64,000 bases of DNA from an uncultured Desulfobacter sp. (lineage in GTDB: Bacteria; Desulfobacterota; Desulfobacteria; Desulfobacterales; Desulfobacteraceae): contig NZ_OY781882.1 in NCBI RefSeq assembly GCF_963677125.1, positions 380,501 to 444,500 on the forward strand, in the 5' to 3' direction. This document shows positions 53,270-61,976 of this stretch, piece by piece. The translations under genes were made by a program, and so were the position numbers. Below the pieces are notes generated by a model. That model had not been told where the DNA came from. It saw only the letters and a program-made list of their open reading frames with translations, and ran no database searches. Numbering within the stretch: the first letter of the stretch is position 1; each line of letters opens with the position of its first letter.

Positions 53270-53480
53270 ATATAAAATTTAATCTTGTAATCTTGGGGGC
53301 AGTCAAGATATTCTCCATTAACTTGATTTGAAACAGAAGTCACCGACCAGATGGTCGGCATGTGGATAATATAAATATCAATCCGCATGTAATCAAAGAA
53401 AAATGTGGTGATGATTACCTGGTTGATGATAGTACCTTTATTTATCAAGGGAATTGATCAGTGCTTCACTAAACATTTTG

Positions 53481-53514
53481 TTGAATGATTCATATGCCTC
53501 ATATGATGAGTCAA
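53481..53514 (+). promoter_or_regulatory. Operator-like dyad upstream of the small HTH/Zn-ribbon gene
   Basis: TTGA-N5-TCATATG, CCT, CATATGA-N4-TCAA forms a nearly symmetric 34-base dyad, with a perfect TCATATG/CATATGA core at 53490-53496 and 53500-53506. It ends about 50 bases before the start of a predicted DNA-binding protein, the expected place for an autoregulatory site. Confidence 0.5.
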
Positions 53515-53565
53515 GCAGTATATTATTGAAACACATAAATTTCAGAATCAGCCGTATCTATAAGA

Positions 53566-53862
53566 ATGAACGAAAGATCGAAAACTATCAGACAGGAAAT
53601 CATAAGTTACCTTGAAAGCCGCCCCATGACGGTACGGGATATCTCACAATCCGTTGGTATCATGGAAAAGGATGTTGTTCATCATTTAGGCTTCATAGAT
53701 AAAACTGTTCGGACCCAAAAGAAAAGGATATATATGAAACCTTACTACTGCCTGAATTGCGGATTCAAATTCAAAAACAGGAAACGATTCCTAAAGCCGG
53801 GAAAATGCCCGTCTTGCAGAAAGGGTGGAATAGCGTCAGCGGTTTTCTGGATCGCATCTTAA
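53566..53862 (+). CDS. Small transcriptional regulator: winged helix-turn-helix plus zinc ribbon
   Basis: 98 residues. The N-terminal half is an HTH (IRQEIISYLESRPMTVRDIS followed by QSVGIMEKDVVHHLGFID). The C-terminal half is a zinc ribbon with YCLNCGFKFKNRKR and GKCPSCRKGG (two CxxC pairs). This HTH-ribbon fusion is a known small predicted-regulator family frequent in archaea and in anaerobic bacteria. An operator-like dyad lies just upstream. Its neighbours are the NodIJ-like exporter (divergent) and a YwbE protein downstream; a regulatory link to either is inference. Confidence 0.82.
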   Translation: MNERSKTIRQEIISYLESRPMTVRDISQSVGIMEKDVVHHLGFIDKTVRTQKKRIYMKPYYCLNCGFKFKNRKRFLKPGKCPSCRKGGIASAVFWIAS

Positions 53863-53958
53863 GCATATTGGGTGATTTGTCAGCTTTTAAACGCTCGAAC
53901 ATAAATATAGTCAATGAAAGTCTGTTTTAATAGCTAAAGGTAAAGGGTAAAGAGTATA

Positions 53959-54156
53959 ATGACCGGAGGACAAAATAGAACGCAAATCAAAACAGGGCAA
54001 ACCGTTTCCATTGTGTTAAAAAAAGACCAAAGAACAGGCGTTCTGACCAAAGGCGTCATAAAAACCGTTTTAACAAAATCATCTTTTCATCCCCATGGTA
54101 TAAAAGTCCGTTTGGAAAATGGCCTTGTTGGCAGGGTGAAGGTTATTCACGGTTAA
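53959..54156 (+). CDS. YwbE family protein
   Basis: 65 residues, the standard family length. It matches YwbE (DUF2196) almost end to end: TGGQNRTQIKTGQTVSIVLK, KKDQRTGVLTKGVIKTVLTK, SSFHPHGIKVRLENGLVGRV. The family is small, probably an SH3-like RNA- or protein-binding beta barrel, of unknown precise function. It is preceded by AAAGAG near the ATG. Confidence 0.93.
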   Translation: MTGGQNRTQIKTGQTVSIVLKKDQRTGVLTKGVIKTVLTKSSFHPHGIKVRLENGLVGRVKVIHG

Positions 54157-54171
54157 AAATTCAAATTCACC

Positions 54172-54432
54172 ATGTATTTTAAAGTTACGTATTCAGCCAT
54201 TTACAACTGGAAAGGTTCAGGGACCGAACGGGAACAGAACGACCCAAGCCTTGTGGATTCGTTTTGTCATTTGATCATTGCCCAAGAAGCAACTACCGAG
54301 GCCATCCGGATGGTCCTACATGATGATGCCAATTTGAGTTTTTCAAGGTTATGTTCACTTCACGTAGCAGGGAACCTTCTCTGTACGATATTTCCGATCA
54401 CTTTGGCGGAAAATTGCTTAATATTTTTGTGA
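54172..54432 (+). CDS. Uncertain small open frame after ywbE
   Basis: 86 codons starting 16 bases after the YwbE stop (MYFKVTYSAIYNWKGSGTER at the start). I recognise no family. The last codons overlap the convergent DUF4136 gene by 35 bases and there is no good ribosome-binding site. The first 45 residues look protein-like, so it may be the remnant of a truncated gene or a chance frame. Confidence 0.22.
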   Translation: MYFKVTYSAIYNWKGSGTEREQNDPSLVDSFCHLIIAQEATTEAIRMVLHDDANLSFSRLCSLHVAGNLLCTIFPITLAENCLIFL

Positions 54433-54991
54433 CCACCGCGTCGACTGATTTTTGTTGTTTTGCGCTGTTATATTCACCAATCGTTTTTGTGCCCATGCCG
54501 CGCCAAGCTAATTCTTTGGTTCCCCAAGGCACTATGTCGATCACCAAGGTCCCTTCGGTATAGTGGCTGACGGTGGTTGTGTTGCTGTAGGCGCCCCACC
54601 AGGGATCATACCAGCCACGGTAGTATCTTCGTCCATAAAATCCCATGCCGGCCGGCCCAGGCGTTTGATCCACTCTGACTTTTTCCTTGGATCCCGCGTG
54701 CATGACGATGACAAAGTCCGCATCTCCTGATTCCAGCAGAGAGAATCCCTTCCTGGCCATGACGTTGTCGACCGATTTGACAAAGCGTTTGCGAACCAAT
54801 GGATTTTTAGCCAGAATATCGTCAGGGTTCAGTTCTTTCCCTGTTGCCCAGCGATAGGTTTTCAACGTGCTGAAATCGTATTCAGAGTCAAAATCTGTTT
54901 TCACCTTTACGGACGCACATCCGGATGCAAGCAGCAACGCCGGCATTAGTAGTAATAGACCTAAGGTTAGACGGTAGAACGGCTTTTTCAT
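54398..54991 (-). CDS. DUF4136 lipoprotein
   Basis: 197 residues with a lipoprotein signal (LTLGLLLLMPALLLASGC), the mature N-terminus being Cys25. DUF4136 hallmarks follow: VKVKTDFDSEYDFSTLKTYR near the N-terminus, then DADFVIVMHAGSKEKVRV, and a C-terminal GTLVIDIVPWGTKELAWRG with the tryptophan typical of the family. It is likely an outer- or inner-membrane-anchored envelope protein of unknown role. The middle is Gly/Tyr-rich (GFYGRRYYRGWYDPWWGA). A good ribosome-binding site (CAGGAG) precedes the ATG. Confidence 0.9.
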   Translation of the reverse strand: MKKPFYRLTLGLLLLMPALLLASGCASVKVKTDFDSEYDFSTLKTYRWATGKELNPDDILAKNPLVRKRFVKSVDNVMARKGFSLLESGDADFVIVMHAGSKEKVRVDQTPGPAGMGFYGRRYYRGWYDPWWGAYSNTTTVSHYTEGTLVIDIVPWGTKELAWRGMGTKTIGEYNSAKQQKSVDAVVTKILSNFPPK

Positions 54992-55362
54992 GCGCTTTCA
55001 ACTCCTGTAATTAATTAATCGCTTATACTGAAACAATGAATTGCCCCAAGCACAGGTTTTCGTTCAGACAGTATATACAAAGAGCAGATCCTAAAAGAAT
55101 AAATTTTAAACTCATTGGGGTAATGGCTTTTTGTCTGTGTTAAATTAAGAGATAATTAAGATAGGAAACTGCTGTGTGTCAAGTGGAAAGAAAATTATTC
55201 CGAACAAAAGGATATTTGTGAACCGAACACTTGACTTCCCGCGGTATGGAAGACATATTCAATGTCAAGATCCATGACGAAATTAAGTTCAGTGTAACCT
55301 TGGGTGTATTACGTGAATTTTCAAATCCTTAAAAAAGGAACTCCTAAGTCAAAGAAAAATAG
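54992..55362. other. Intergenic region with a half copy of the palindromic element
   Basis: About 370 bases between divergent genes. It includes AGGTTTTCGTTCAGACAGTA at 55055-55074, matching the terminal motif of the elements at 4876-5024 and 61784-61937, without the rest of the palindrome. No gene is seen. Promoters for the DUF4136 gene and for the SLC13 permease must lie here but no convincing consensus was found. Confidence 0.5.
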
Positions 55363-57216
55363 ATGAATCATATCAATTTCACTTTTATCGTACTTTTTCT
55401 TACCATTGTGTTTTTTATCTGGGGCAAACTGCGTTCGGATCTGGTTGCGTTAATATCCATGCTGGCACTTCTTTTGGGAGGCGTGCTGACAACGAACGAA
55501 GCGTTCAGCGGGTTTTCAAATTCCACTGTCATCATGATTGCCGCCCTATTTGTTGTAGGAGAAGGATTATCCCGGACTGGCGTTACAGCGTGGCTTGCAC
55601 GTCAGGTGGTCGTTCTGGCAGGAAGCAATTGGGCCAGAATCATGGGTGTCATGATGATCGGGACCGCATTGCTCTCTGCGTTTATCAGCAACACCGGGAC
55701 CGTGGCAACTTTGTTGCCGGCGGTTATTGCCATTGCGTGGCGGATTGATAGCCGGCCTTCGAAACTACTTATCCCCTTGGCCTTTGCCGCCAACGCCGGC
55801 GGGCTGCTGACCCTTACAGGGACACCGCCCAACATTGTTGTCAGTGATGCGTTGCGTGCAGCAGGGTATACACCATTCAGTTTTTTTGAGTATAGCTATA
55901 TCGGGTTGCCCCTTTTGGGCGTTGCTGTATTATACATGCTGTTTTTCGGCCAGTGCTTACTTCCGGAAAATAAAGCAGGAAGCAGGCCTGAAGATCTTGA
56001 ACAGGCCATGCAGGGAATGGTGGATACATTTTTACTTGACGGCAAACTTTTTGCCGCACAGATTCTTGAAAATTCCCCAATGGTAGGAACAACTTTGGGG
56101 GCTTGTGCTTTGGGTGCTGACTATAATGTCAGTGTTTTACAGGTTGAAAGAGATGGCAGTGTTGAGCAAAAAAAACGTGTAAAAAAGGAAACGATAGAGC
56201 GCCCTGATCAGAACACGATTATTTTAAAAGGGGATAAGCTGATCCTCAAAGGTGCTTCTAAGGCGGTTCGCCAGGCTGCTGACGACAAAGGGATTCAAAT
56301 TAATCAAATCCCCTTGGGCAAAACTGAGCAGTCTGCGCTGTTTGTTAGCTCTGAGGTTGGGATGGCAGAGCTTTTTATCACCCCCCGCTCAGCATATTTG
56401 GGAAAACAGATAAGTGAAGTGGGGTTGTGGCAAAAATATGGCATACAAGCGGTATCTCTTCTGCGTGATGGCCGGGCAATTCATCGGGGTAAAAGCCGGT
56501 TTGAAGTGGGGGATGCTCTCCTGGTTAGAGGCCTTTGGAAGGACCTTGAAGTGTTGCGTGGCCATCGGGATAAATTTGCCGTCATCGGCAGCCCGGAGGA
56601 GTTGTCAAAACAAGTTGTGGTCCTGTCCCTTAAATCAATCATTGCCGTGGCAAGCCTCGTTGCCATGATTTTTATGATGGTTACAGGGTGGGTTGCCACA
56701 GTCACGGCCGCTGTGATCACGGCTGTGGTAATGGTTCTGGGCAGATGTCTGGATATGAAGCAGGCCTATAATTCCCTTGGGCTGCAAAGTATCGTATTAA
56801 TCGCCTCAATGATCCCGCTTAGCCTGGCCCTGGAGACCACAGGAGGAGCAAAATTGATGGCCGAAGGACTGGTAAATGTATTGGGTTCAATCCACCCGCT
56901 TGCATTGATGGCCGGAGTATTCCTGCTTACTTCGTTTTTTAGCCAGGTAATAAATAACACCGCAACAGCGGTGTTGATGGCGCCGATTGTATTAAATGCC
57001 GCCGAAATTTCCGGCTTGTCTCCTTTTCCGCTGCTCATTACCGTGTCGGTTAGTGCCTCCACCGCTTTTCTTACCCCGATCGGCACGACAACAAATTTAA
57101 TGGTCATGACGCCCGGCGGATACAGCTTCAACGATTATTTAAAGACAGGAACGCCTTTGGTTGCAATCTTCCTCGCTGTTAGCCTGCTTTTAATCCCAAT
57201 CATCTGGCCATTTTAA
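55363..57216 (+). CDS. SLC13/DASS-type permease with two TrkA-C domains
   Basis: 617 residues. Membrane segments flank a cytoplasmic middle of about 200 residues. The transport half-motifs are present: FISNTGTVATLLPAVIAIAW and PLAFAANAGGLLTLTGTPPN near residues 105-165, and SQVINNTATAVLMAPIVLNA plus SASTAFLTPIGTTTNLMVMT at the end. The middle carries two TrkA-C (RCK-C) units, VGTTLGACALGADYNVSVLQ and then YLGKQISEVGLWQKYGIQAV, which bind small ligands and gate such transporters. This layout is found in sodium-coupled anion (sulfate, dicarboxylate) permeases. A sulfate or organic-acid role would suit a sulfate reducer, but substrate is not decided by the sequence. Confidence 0.9.
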   Translation: MNHINFTFIVLFLTIVFFIWGKLRSDLVALISMLALLLGGVLTTNEAFSGFSNSTVIMIAALFVVGEGLSRTGVTAWLARQVVVLAGSNWARIMGVMMIGTALLSAFISNTGTVATLLPAVIAIAWRIDSRPSKLLIPLAFAANAGGLLTLTGTPPNIVVSDALRAAGYTPFSFFEYSYIGLPLLGVAVLYMLFFGQCLLPENKAGSRPEDLEQAMQGMVDTFLLDGKLFAAQILENSPMVGTTLGACALGADYNVSVLQVERDGSVEQKKRVKKETIERPDQNTIILKGDKLILKGASKAVRQAADDKGIQINQIPLGKTEQSALFVSSEVGMAELFITPRSAYLGKQISEVGLWQKYGIQAVSLLRDGRAIHRGKSRFEVGDALLVRGLWKDLEVLRGHRDKFAVIGSPEELSKQVVVLSLKSIIAVASLVAMIFMMVTGWVATVTAAVITAVVMVLGRCLDMKQAYNSLGLQSIVLIASMIPLSLALETTGGAKLMAEGLVNVLGSIHPLALMAGVFLLTSFFSQVINNTATAVLMAPIVLNAAEISGLSPFPLLITVSVSASTAFLTPIGTTTNLMVMTPGGYSFNDYLKTGTPLVAIFLAVSLLLIPIIWPF

Positions 57217-57278
57217 GGTGAAAAAATTTAACAGGAGCTAATTTAAACTTTATACCCATAAGCTCAGGAAAGGAAAAA

Positions 57279-58553
57279 ATGAAAAAGCTTCACAAAGAAC
57301 TTTGGTTCATGGTGATGGTTGCCATGGTGTTGGGCGTGATTGTCGGCATGATTCTCTCTCCTTTTGGCTTTGGCTTGCTTTCGGAAGCTGCGTCAGAGCA
57401 TGTTGCCCCCTGGATTGCGCTGCCCGGCAACTTGTTTCTTGCCATGATTAAGATGGTGGTCATTCCCCTGGTACTCTCCTCCATTATATTGGGCATCACG
57501 TCATCCCAGGACATCGGTTTTTTGAAAAAAGTTTCCATGCGAATATTTCCGTATTTTATTGCGACCACAATGGCGGCGACCACCATTGGTGCGGGCACGG
57601 CACTGCTGATTCAGCCGGGAAAATATATTGATTCGGCACTGATTAGCGATATTATGGAAAACAGCCCGGAAGTTGATGCGCCCATTGTCGAACCTATCAA
57701 GGAGCAGCACCTTCCAGACCGTCTGATCGATTTGATTCCCACCAATTACATCAAATCTGCGCTGGACCAGGATATGCTGGCCACCGTCATTTTGGCTCTT
57801 TTTATCGGCATGGCCATGGTGGCCGTGGCACCGGAGCGAATGAAGCCGATGTCTGAATTCATTAATGCGGTCCAGGATATCTCCATGAAGATCATCGAGT
57901 GGACCATGAAGCTTGCCCCCATTGCTGTCTTCGCCTTGATATGCAATATCACCATGCGGGTGGGCGTCGGCGCCATTGTCGGCATGGCCGCCTATATGGG
58001 CGCTGTAATCCTGGGCCTGTTTTTTTTGCTGGTGCTTTACCTGTTCATTGTTTGGGGGATTGGAAACATGTCGCCCATTGAATTCTTAAAACATATCGGC
58101 GGGGTTCAGTTGCTGGCGTTTTCAACCTCCAGCTCAGCGGCGACGATTCCCTTGGCCATGGAGACCGCTGAAGAAAAGCTGAAGGTGGATGGACCCATTG
58201 CGCGATTTATCATTCCTTTGGGTGCCACCATCAACATGGATGGCACGGCCCTGTATCAGGTCTGCGCCACGGTCTTTCTCTGCCAGGTTTACGGGGTCGA
58301 GCTGGGCGCGGCAGGTCTGATTGCCGTGATCATTACCACGGTAGGTGCCTCCATCGGCACACCAAGCACGCCGGGCGTCGGTATTGTCATCCTTGCGACC
58401 ATTCTTCAGGGAATCGGGGTGCCGGCTTCGGGCATTGCTCTGATTATCGGTGTGGATCGTATCCTGGATATGACCCGAACAAGCGTGAACGTTTCCGGAG
58501 ATCTTACGGCCAGCGTGGTAATGAATCGCCTGCTCAAAAATATTGAGAAGTAA
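57279..58553 (+). CDS. Dicarboxylate/amino acid:cation symporter (DAACS, SDF family)
   Basis: 424 residues, the standard length. DAACS signatures are LAFSTSSSAATIPLAMETAE (serine-rich re-entrant loop), PLGATINMDGTALYQVCATV, GTPSTPGVGIVILATI and the C-terminal IIGVDRILDMTRTSVNVSGD. These bind the acidic substrate and sodium. The family takes up glutamate, aspartate or C4-dicarboxylates with sodium or protons. AGGAAAGG precedes the ATG. The SLC13-type permease lies 62 bases upstream on the same strand, so both may be one transcription unit for acid uptake. Confidence 0.95.
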   Translation: MKKLHKELWFMVMVAMVLGVIVGMILSPFGFGLLSEAASEHVAPWIALPGNLFLAMIKMVVIPLVLSSIILGITSSQDIGFLKKVSMRIFPYFIATTMAATTIGAGTALLIQPGKYIDSALISDIMENSPEVDAPIVEPIKEQHLPDRLIDLIPTNYIKSALDQDMLATVILALFIGMAMVAVAPERMKPMSEFINAVQDISMKIIEWTMKLAPIAVFALICNITMRVGVGAIVGMAAYMGAVILGLFFLLVLYLFIVWGIGNMSPIEFLKHIGGVQLLAFSTSSSAATIPLAMETAEEKLKVDGPIARFIIPLGATINMDGTALYQVCATVFLCQVYGVELGAAGLIAVIITTVGASIGTPSTPGVGIVILATILQGIGVPASGIALIIGVDRILDMTRTSVNVSGDLTASVVMNRLLKNIEK

Positions 58554-58674
58554 TCAGAATGCTGATGGTGGGTTTTCCTGCCAGGCAAGTACCGGTAAAG
58601 GCTTCTGTCTACCGGCTATATATTTGCCGGGTTTTGGTTTGTCATCCTTCTTAACTTACAAATGAGGTCGTGCT

Positions 58675-59796
58675 ATGCGAATTGTGCTTTTAGTATTAAC
58701 AGTGTTTGTTTATATGTCTACTCCTTTACTGGCTGAAAATCAAATTGACAGAAAATCAGAAACAGAATCAATTGCATACCCGGAAGAAAATAAGACGTCG
58801 GGCTCCAAGTCTGATATCGCCTCCGAAGACTCTCCCTGGCTGGCCGTCCCCATGGTCAGCAGTGACCCTAAAGTGGGTACTGCAGGAGGCGGCATGGTGG
58901 GCTACCTGTTTAAAATAGACCCGGATTCCACATCCTCCATGGTGGGAGTCGGCGGAACCTACAGCACCACGGATTCATTGCTGGCAGGTGCCTTTTTACG
59001 CAGTTTCTGGGACAGTGACAACAAGCGTTTTACCCTTTTTATGGGGAGCGGAAGAATCAAAAATGACTATTAAGATTTTCTGGGCTCAGGACTTCCGGTC
59101 CAGACGACAGATACCGTGAAGGCCATTGAAGCACGCTACATGCAGCAAATAAAGGGGCAGTGGTTTGCCGGGATAAAAGGAACCTATACCAATTATGTGA
59201 TATCCTCTGAAGACGGCAATATCAACGATGCACTGGACTCCCTTGGACTGACAGGGGTTGACTCAATGGCCCTTGGTCTCATCGCCATGTATGACAGTCG
59301 CGACAATCAGAACGCCCCGGGTTCAGGCATCCGGTTTAACCTTGAAAATTTTGCTTATAGACAGGCTTTGGGCGGTGAAGAAAGTTTTGACGTCTTTACC
59401 CTGAAATTCCGCCACTATCTGCCCCATGGCCGGGACAATGTGCTTGCCTATAGAATCAACGGCCGCTGGACAGCAGGTGCAAATCCCGGGGGGTATTCCA
59501 GCGTTTATTTAAGGGGCTATACCCGCGGGCAGTATCTGGCACCGCATTCCACACTGGTCGAATTTGAAGAACGTCTGCATATCAAAGGCCGTTTCGGCGT
59601 CAATTTCTTTGCCGGCATCGCCTCTCTTTACGGTGATGGCCTGAATGCATTTGACGCGGACAATCTGTATACCTCTGGCGGCGTGGGCGGACAAATCATG
59701 CTCAATAAAGCAGAGCAGATGGTCATGACCTTTGATTTTGCGTTGGGAGAATCCGGTAACCATGGCTTTTATATGCGCTTTGGCCAGGCATTCTGA
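58675..59796 (+). pseudogene. BamA-like outer-membrane surface antigen interrupted by an in-frame TAA
   Basis: Read through one TAA (59071-59073), this is a single frame of 373 codons. It has a signal peptide (LLVLTVFVYMSTPLLA-EN), an N-terminal WLAVPMVSSDPKVGTAGGG, repeated beta strands and a C-terminal YMRFGQAF with terminal phenylalanine as in barrel proteins. The layout resembles the surface-antigen/BamA-type barrel of small D15-like proteins (for example GSGIRFNLENFAYRQALGGE, YSSVYLRGYTRGQYLAPHST). The two parts, 58675-59073 and 59116-59796, are in the same frame and collinear; only the stop separates them. A CAA-to-TAA change of one Gln codon would explain it. It may be a recent nonsense mutation or a base-call error. 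A GAGG ribosome-binding site precedes the ATG. Confidence 0.8.
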
Positions 59797-59907
59797 TTCC
59801 CAATTTAAACCACATTAATCCCTTTTAATATACGGCTTGCATCAGTCCAGGCAATTGGATTATTGTAATCCCTGATTTTACCCAGGGCCTTTTAATCCGG
59901 AGATCCT

Positions 59908-61650
59908 ATGCCAAAAAAAAACATTTTTTTCATTTGTGTCTGTTTGCTAATGCTCTGCCCTTTTCCCGCGTATGCATCCCAGAAAGCCTCTGTTAATTTA
60001 ATGATGCTTTTAACCGGGTTGTTTGGTGGACTGGCGCTTTTTTTGTTTGGTCTTGAACAACTTTCAACCGGTTTGAAGACAATTGCCGGAAATACGCTAA
60101 AAACTCTGTTGTCAAAACTTACCTCAAATAGAATTACAGGGGCTTTCACCGGGGCAATTGTTACAGGTGTCCTCAACTCTTCTTCGGTCACTACGGTGCT
60201 TGTTGTCGGTTTTGTAACAGCCGGTGCAATGAGCCTTGAGCAGTCGGTCGGGGTGATCATGGGGGCGAACATCGGCTCTACAATCACAGGGCAGATGCTG
60301 GCGTTTAATATTTCACAATATTCACTCATCCCTGTGGCGGTTGGTTTCTTTATGCTCTTTGTCTCCAAAAGAGAGCATTTTCAAAGTTATGGTGCCATGA
60401 TCATGGGGCTTGGGCTTGTATTCTACGGCATGGCTGTGATGAGCGATGCCATGTATCCTCTCCGGGACTATCCGCCCTTTTTAAACCTGCTTGAAAATCT
60501 GGAGCACCCCGCCATGGGTATCCTGGCAGGGGCTGCCTTTGCCGGTCTTGTTCAATCCTCGTCTGCAACGGTAGGCATCGCCATTGCCATGGCCGCCGGT
60601 GGCATTCTGACTCTTCACACCGGTATTTCCCTGGCCCTGGGCGCCAATATCGGAACTTGCATTACCGCATTAATGGCGTCATTGGGAAAACCCGCGGAAG
60701 CTGTCAGGGCGGCTGTTGTTCATGTCGCATTCAATATTTTAGGCGTCGTCATCTGGCTGCCGTTTATTTCTTCCCTGGCTTCAATTGCCACGGCTGCTTC
60801 ACCTCTCAGCCCGGAACTGGAAGGCGCAGCTCGTATGGCGGCTGAAGTTCCCCGGCAGATTGCCAATGCCAATACTATTTTTAATATATTGAATACGATT
60901 TTATTTTTGCCTTTCACCGCTGTTTTTGCCAAGTTAGCAAGCAAAGTAGTTAAAGACAGCCCAACACCGGCACCGGTTATTGAGCCGTTGTATCTGGACC
61001 GCAGCTTTTTGGAAGTCCCAAAGCTTGCTTTTGACGGCGTGCGAAAAGAGCTTGCCCGTGCTGCCGGCATTATTATTGATATGATGCAGCGCTTTGAAGA
61101 ATCGTTCAAACAAGGCGACTATGAAGATATCGACCGGCTGGCTGACGAGGATGATAAAATAGACATCCTTGAAAAAGAGAGCCTTGAGTATTTAGCAAAA
61201 ATCAGGGCCGGAACTTTATCAGAGGAGGAGAGTGTTGAGCACCAATGCCTGATGCTAAGTGCAATAACGCTTGAAAATCTTGCTGACATTATTTTAATCG
61301 ATTTTGTAGAACTCGTCAGACGATCGCGGGAACAGGGTCATAACCCAAGTGAAAAAACCCGGGAACTTCTTGCAGGGATCTATAATAATGTCTCTCAGTC
61401 CGTTGCGCTTATAGTCCCGCTGATACATGACAAAGACCTGGACGCGGCAACCCGGATACTGGATCTGAAACCCGAGATTGCCCGTCTTCAGAAGGCCTTT
61501 ATCAACCGAAAATCAGAACGACTTGGGCTCAACACCACCAATGCCATGAAAAATATTCAGATAGAAATGTCCCTGGCGGATAAATTCCAACGTATATTTA
61601 TTTTTACCCAGAAAATTGCCAAAGAGCACCTGCTCAACAGTTCTGTTTAA
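59908..61650 (+). CDS. Na/Pi cotransporter family protein with PhoU-like tail
   Basis: 580 residues. After a signal-like first helix come two Na/Pi-cotransporter repeats. The first has LNSSSVTTVLVVGFVTAGAM and IMGANIGSTITGQ; the second has LVQSSSATVGIAIAMAAGGI and LGANIGTCITALMA. The QSSS-type motifs and GANIG loops bind sodium and phosphate in SLC34-like transporters. The C-terminal 210 residues are helical and PhoU-like (ELARAAGIIIDMMQRFEESF, then DKIDILEKESLEYLAKI), as in many bacterial NptA-type proteins, and may regulate uptake or export. A GGAG ribosome-binding site precedes the ATG. The gene is followed by the second palindromic element. Confidence 0.93.
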   Translation: MPKKNIFFICVCLLMLCPFPAYASQKASVNLMMLLTGLFGGLALFLFGLEQLSTGLKTIAGNTLKTLLSKLTSNRITGAFTGAIVTGVLNSSSVTTVLVVGFVTAGAMSLEQSVGVIMGANIGSTITGQMLAFNISQYSLIPVAVGFFMLFVSKREHFQSYGAMIMGLGLVFYGMAVMSDAMYPLRDYPPFLNLLENLEHPAMGILAGAAFAGLVQSSSATVGIAIAMAAGGILTLHTGISLALGANIGTCITALMASLGKPAEAVRAAVVHVAFNILGVVIWLPFISSLASIATAASPLSPELEGAARMAAEVPRQIANANTIFNILNTILFLPFTAVFAKLASKVVKDSPTPAPVIEPLYLDRSFLEVPKLAFDGVRKELARAAGIIIDMMQRFEESFKQGDYEDIDRLADEDDKIDILEKESLEYLAKIRAGTLSEEESVEHQCLMLSAITLENLADIILIDFVELVRRSREQGHNPSEKTRELLAGIYNNVSQSVALIVPLIHDKDLDAATRILDLKPEIARLQKAFINRKSERLGLNTTNAMKNIQIEMSLADKFQRIFIFTQKIAKEHLLNSSV

Positions 61651-61783
61651 TTAGGGGGTAATTAAATCTTGTTATCTAAAAACCAACTTGTTAAAGTGCG
61701 TTCAAAGAAAATAAACTGATACTCTGTTAGCAACATCAATGTTGTTACGCATTTGAAGTGTAAGCTTAAAACGTTCGAATGAT

Positions 61784-61937
61784 AGTTAGTGCCCGACCGA
61801 AAACCGTAAATTTTGCCGATTACTTCGTTGGTCGCAAATTTTAATCCTCGAAATACGCCTTGTATTCCTCCGGTTAAAATTTTTGCCCGCCTTGTACTCG
61901 ATAAAATTTTCAGGTTTTCGTTCAGACACTAGTTAGT
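61784..61937. repeat. Palindromic dispersed element, copy 2
   Basis: The left end AGTTAGTGCCCGACCGAAAA is the inverse of the right end TTTTCGTTCAGACACTAGTTAGT in outline (terminal inverted repeat of about 22 bases with mismatches). The centre AATCCTC-GAAATAC-GCCTT-GTATT-CCTCCGGTT corresponds to the centre of the 4876-5024 copy. Internal arms are AT-rich (AAATTTTAA/TTAAAATTT). It has no coding capacity and sits between the Na/Pi transporter and an outer-membrane protein gene. It looks like a non-autonomous mobile or REP-like element. Confidence 0.7.
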
Positions 61938-61976
61938 CAGGCCGGTAATATTTTTTTTTAAACCCGGGAGGATTAA

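Noticed and set aside
59071..59073. Recoding of the internal TAA (selenocysteine or pyrrolysine)
   Set aside because: Those use TGA and TAG. A simple CAA-to-TAA change or base error is enough.
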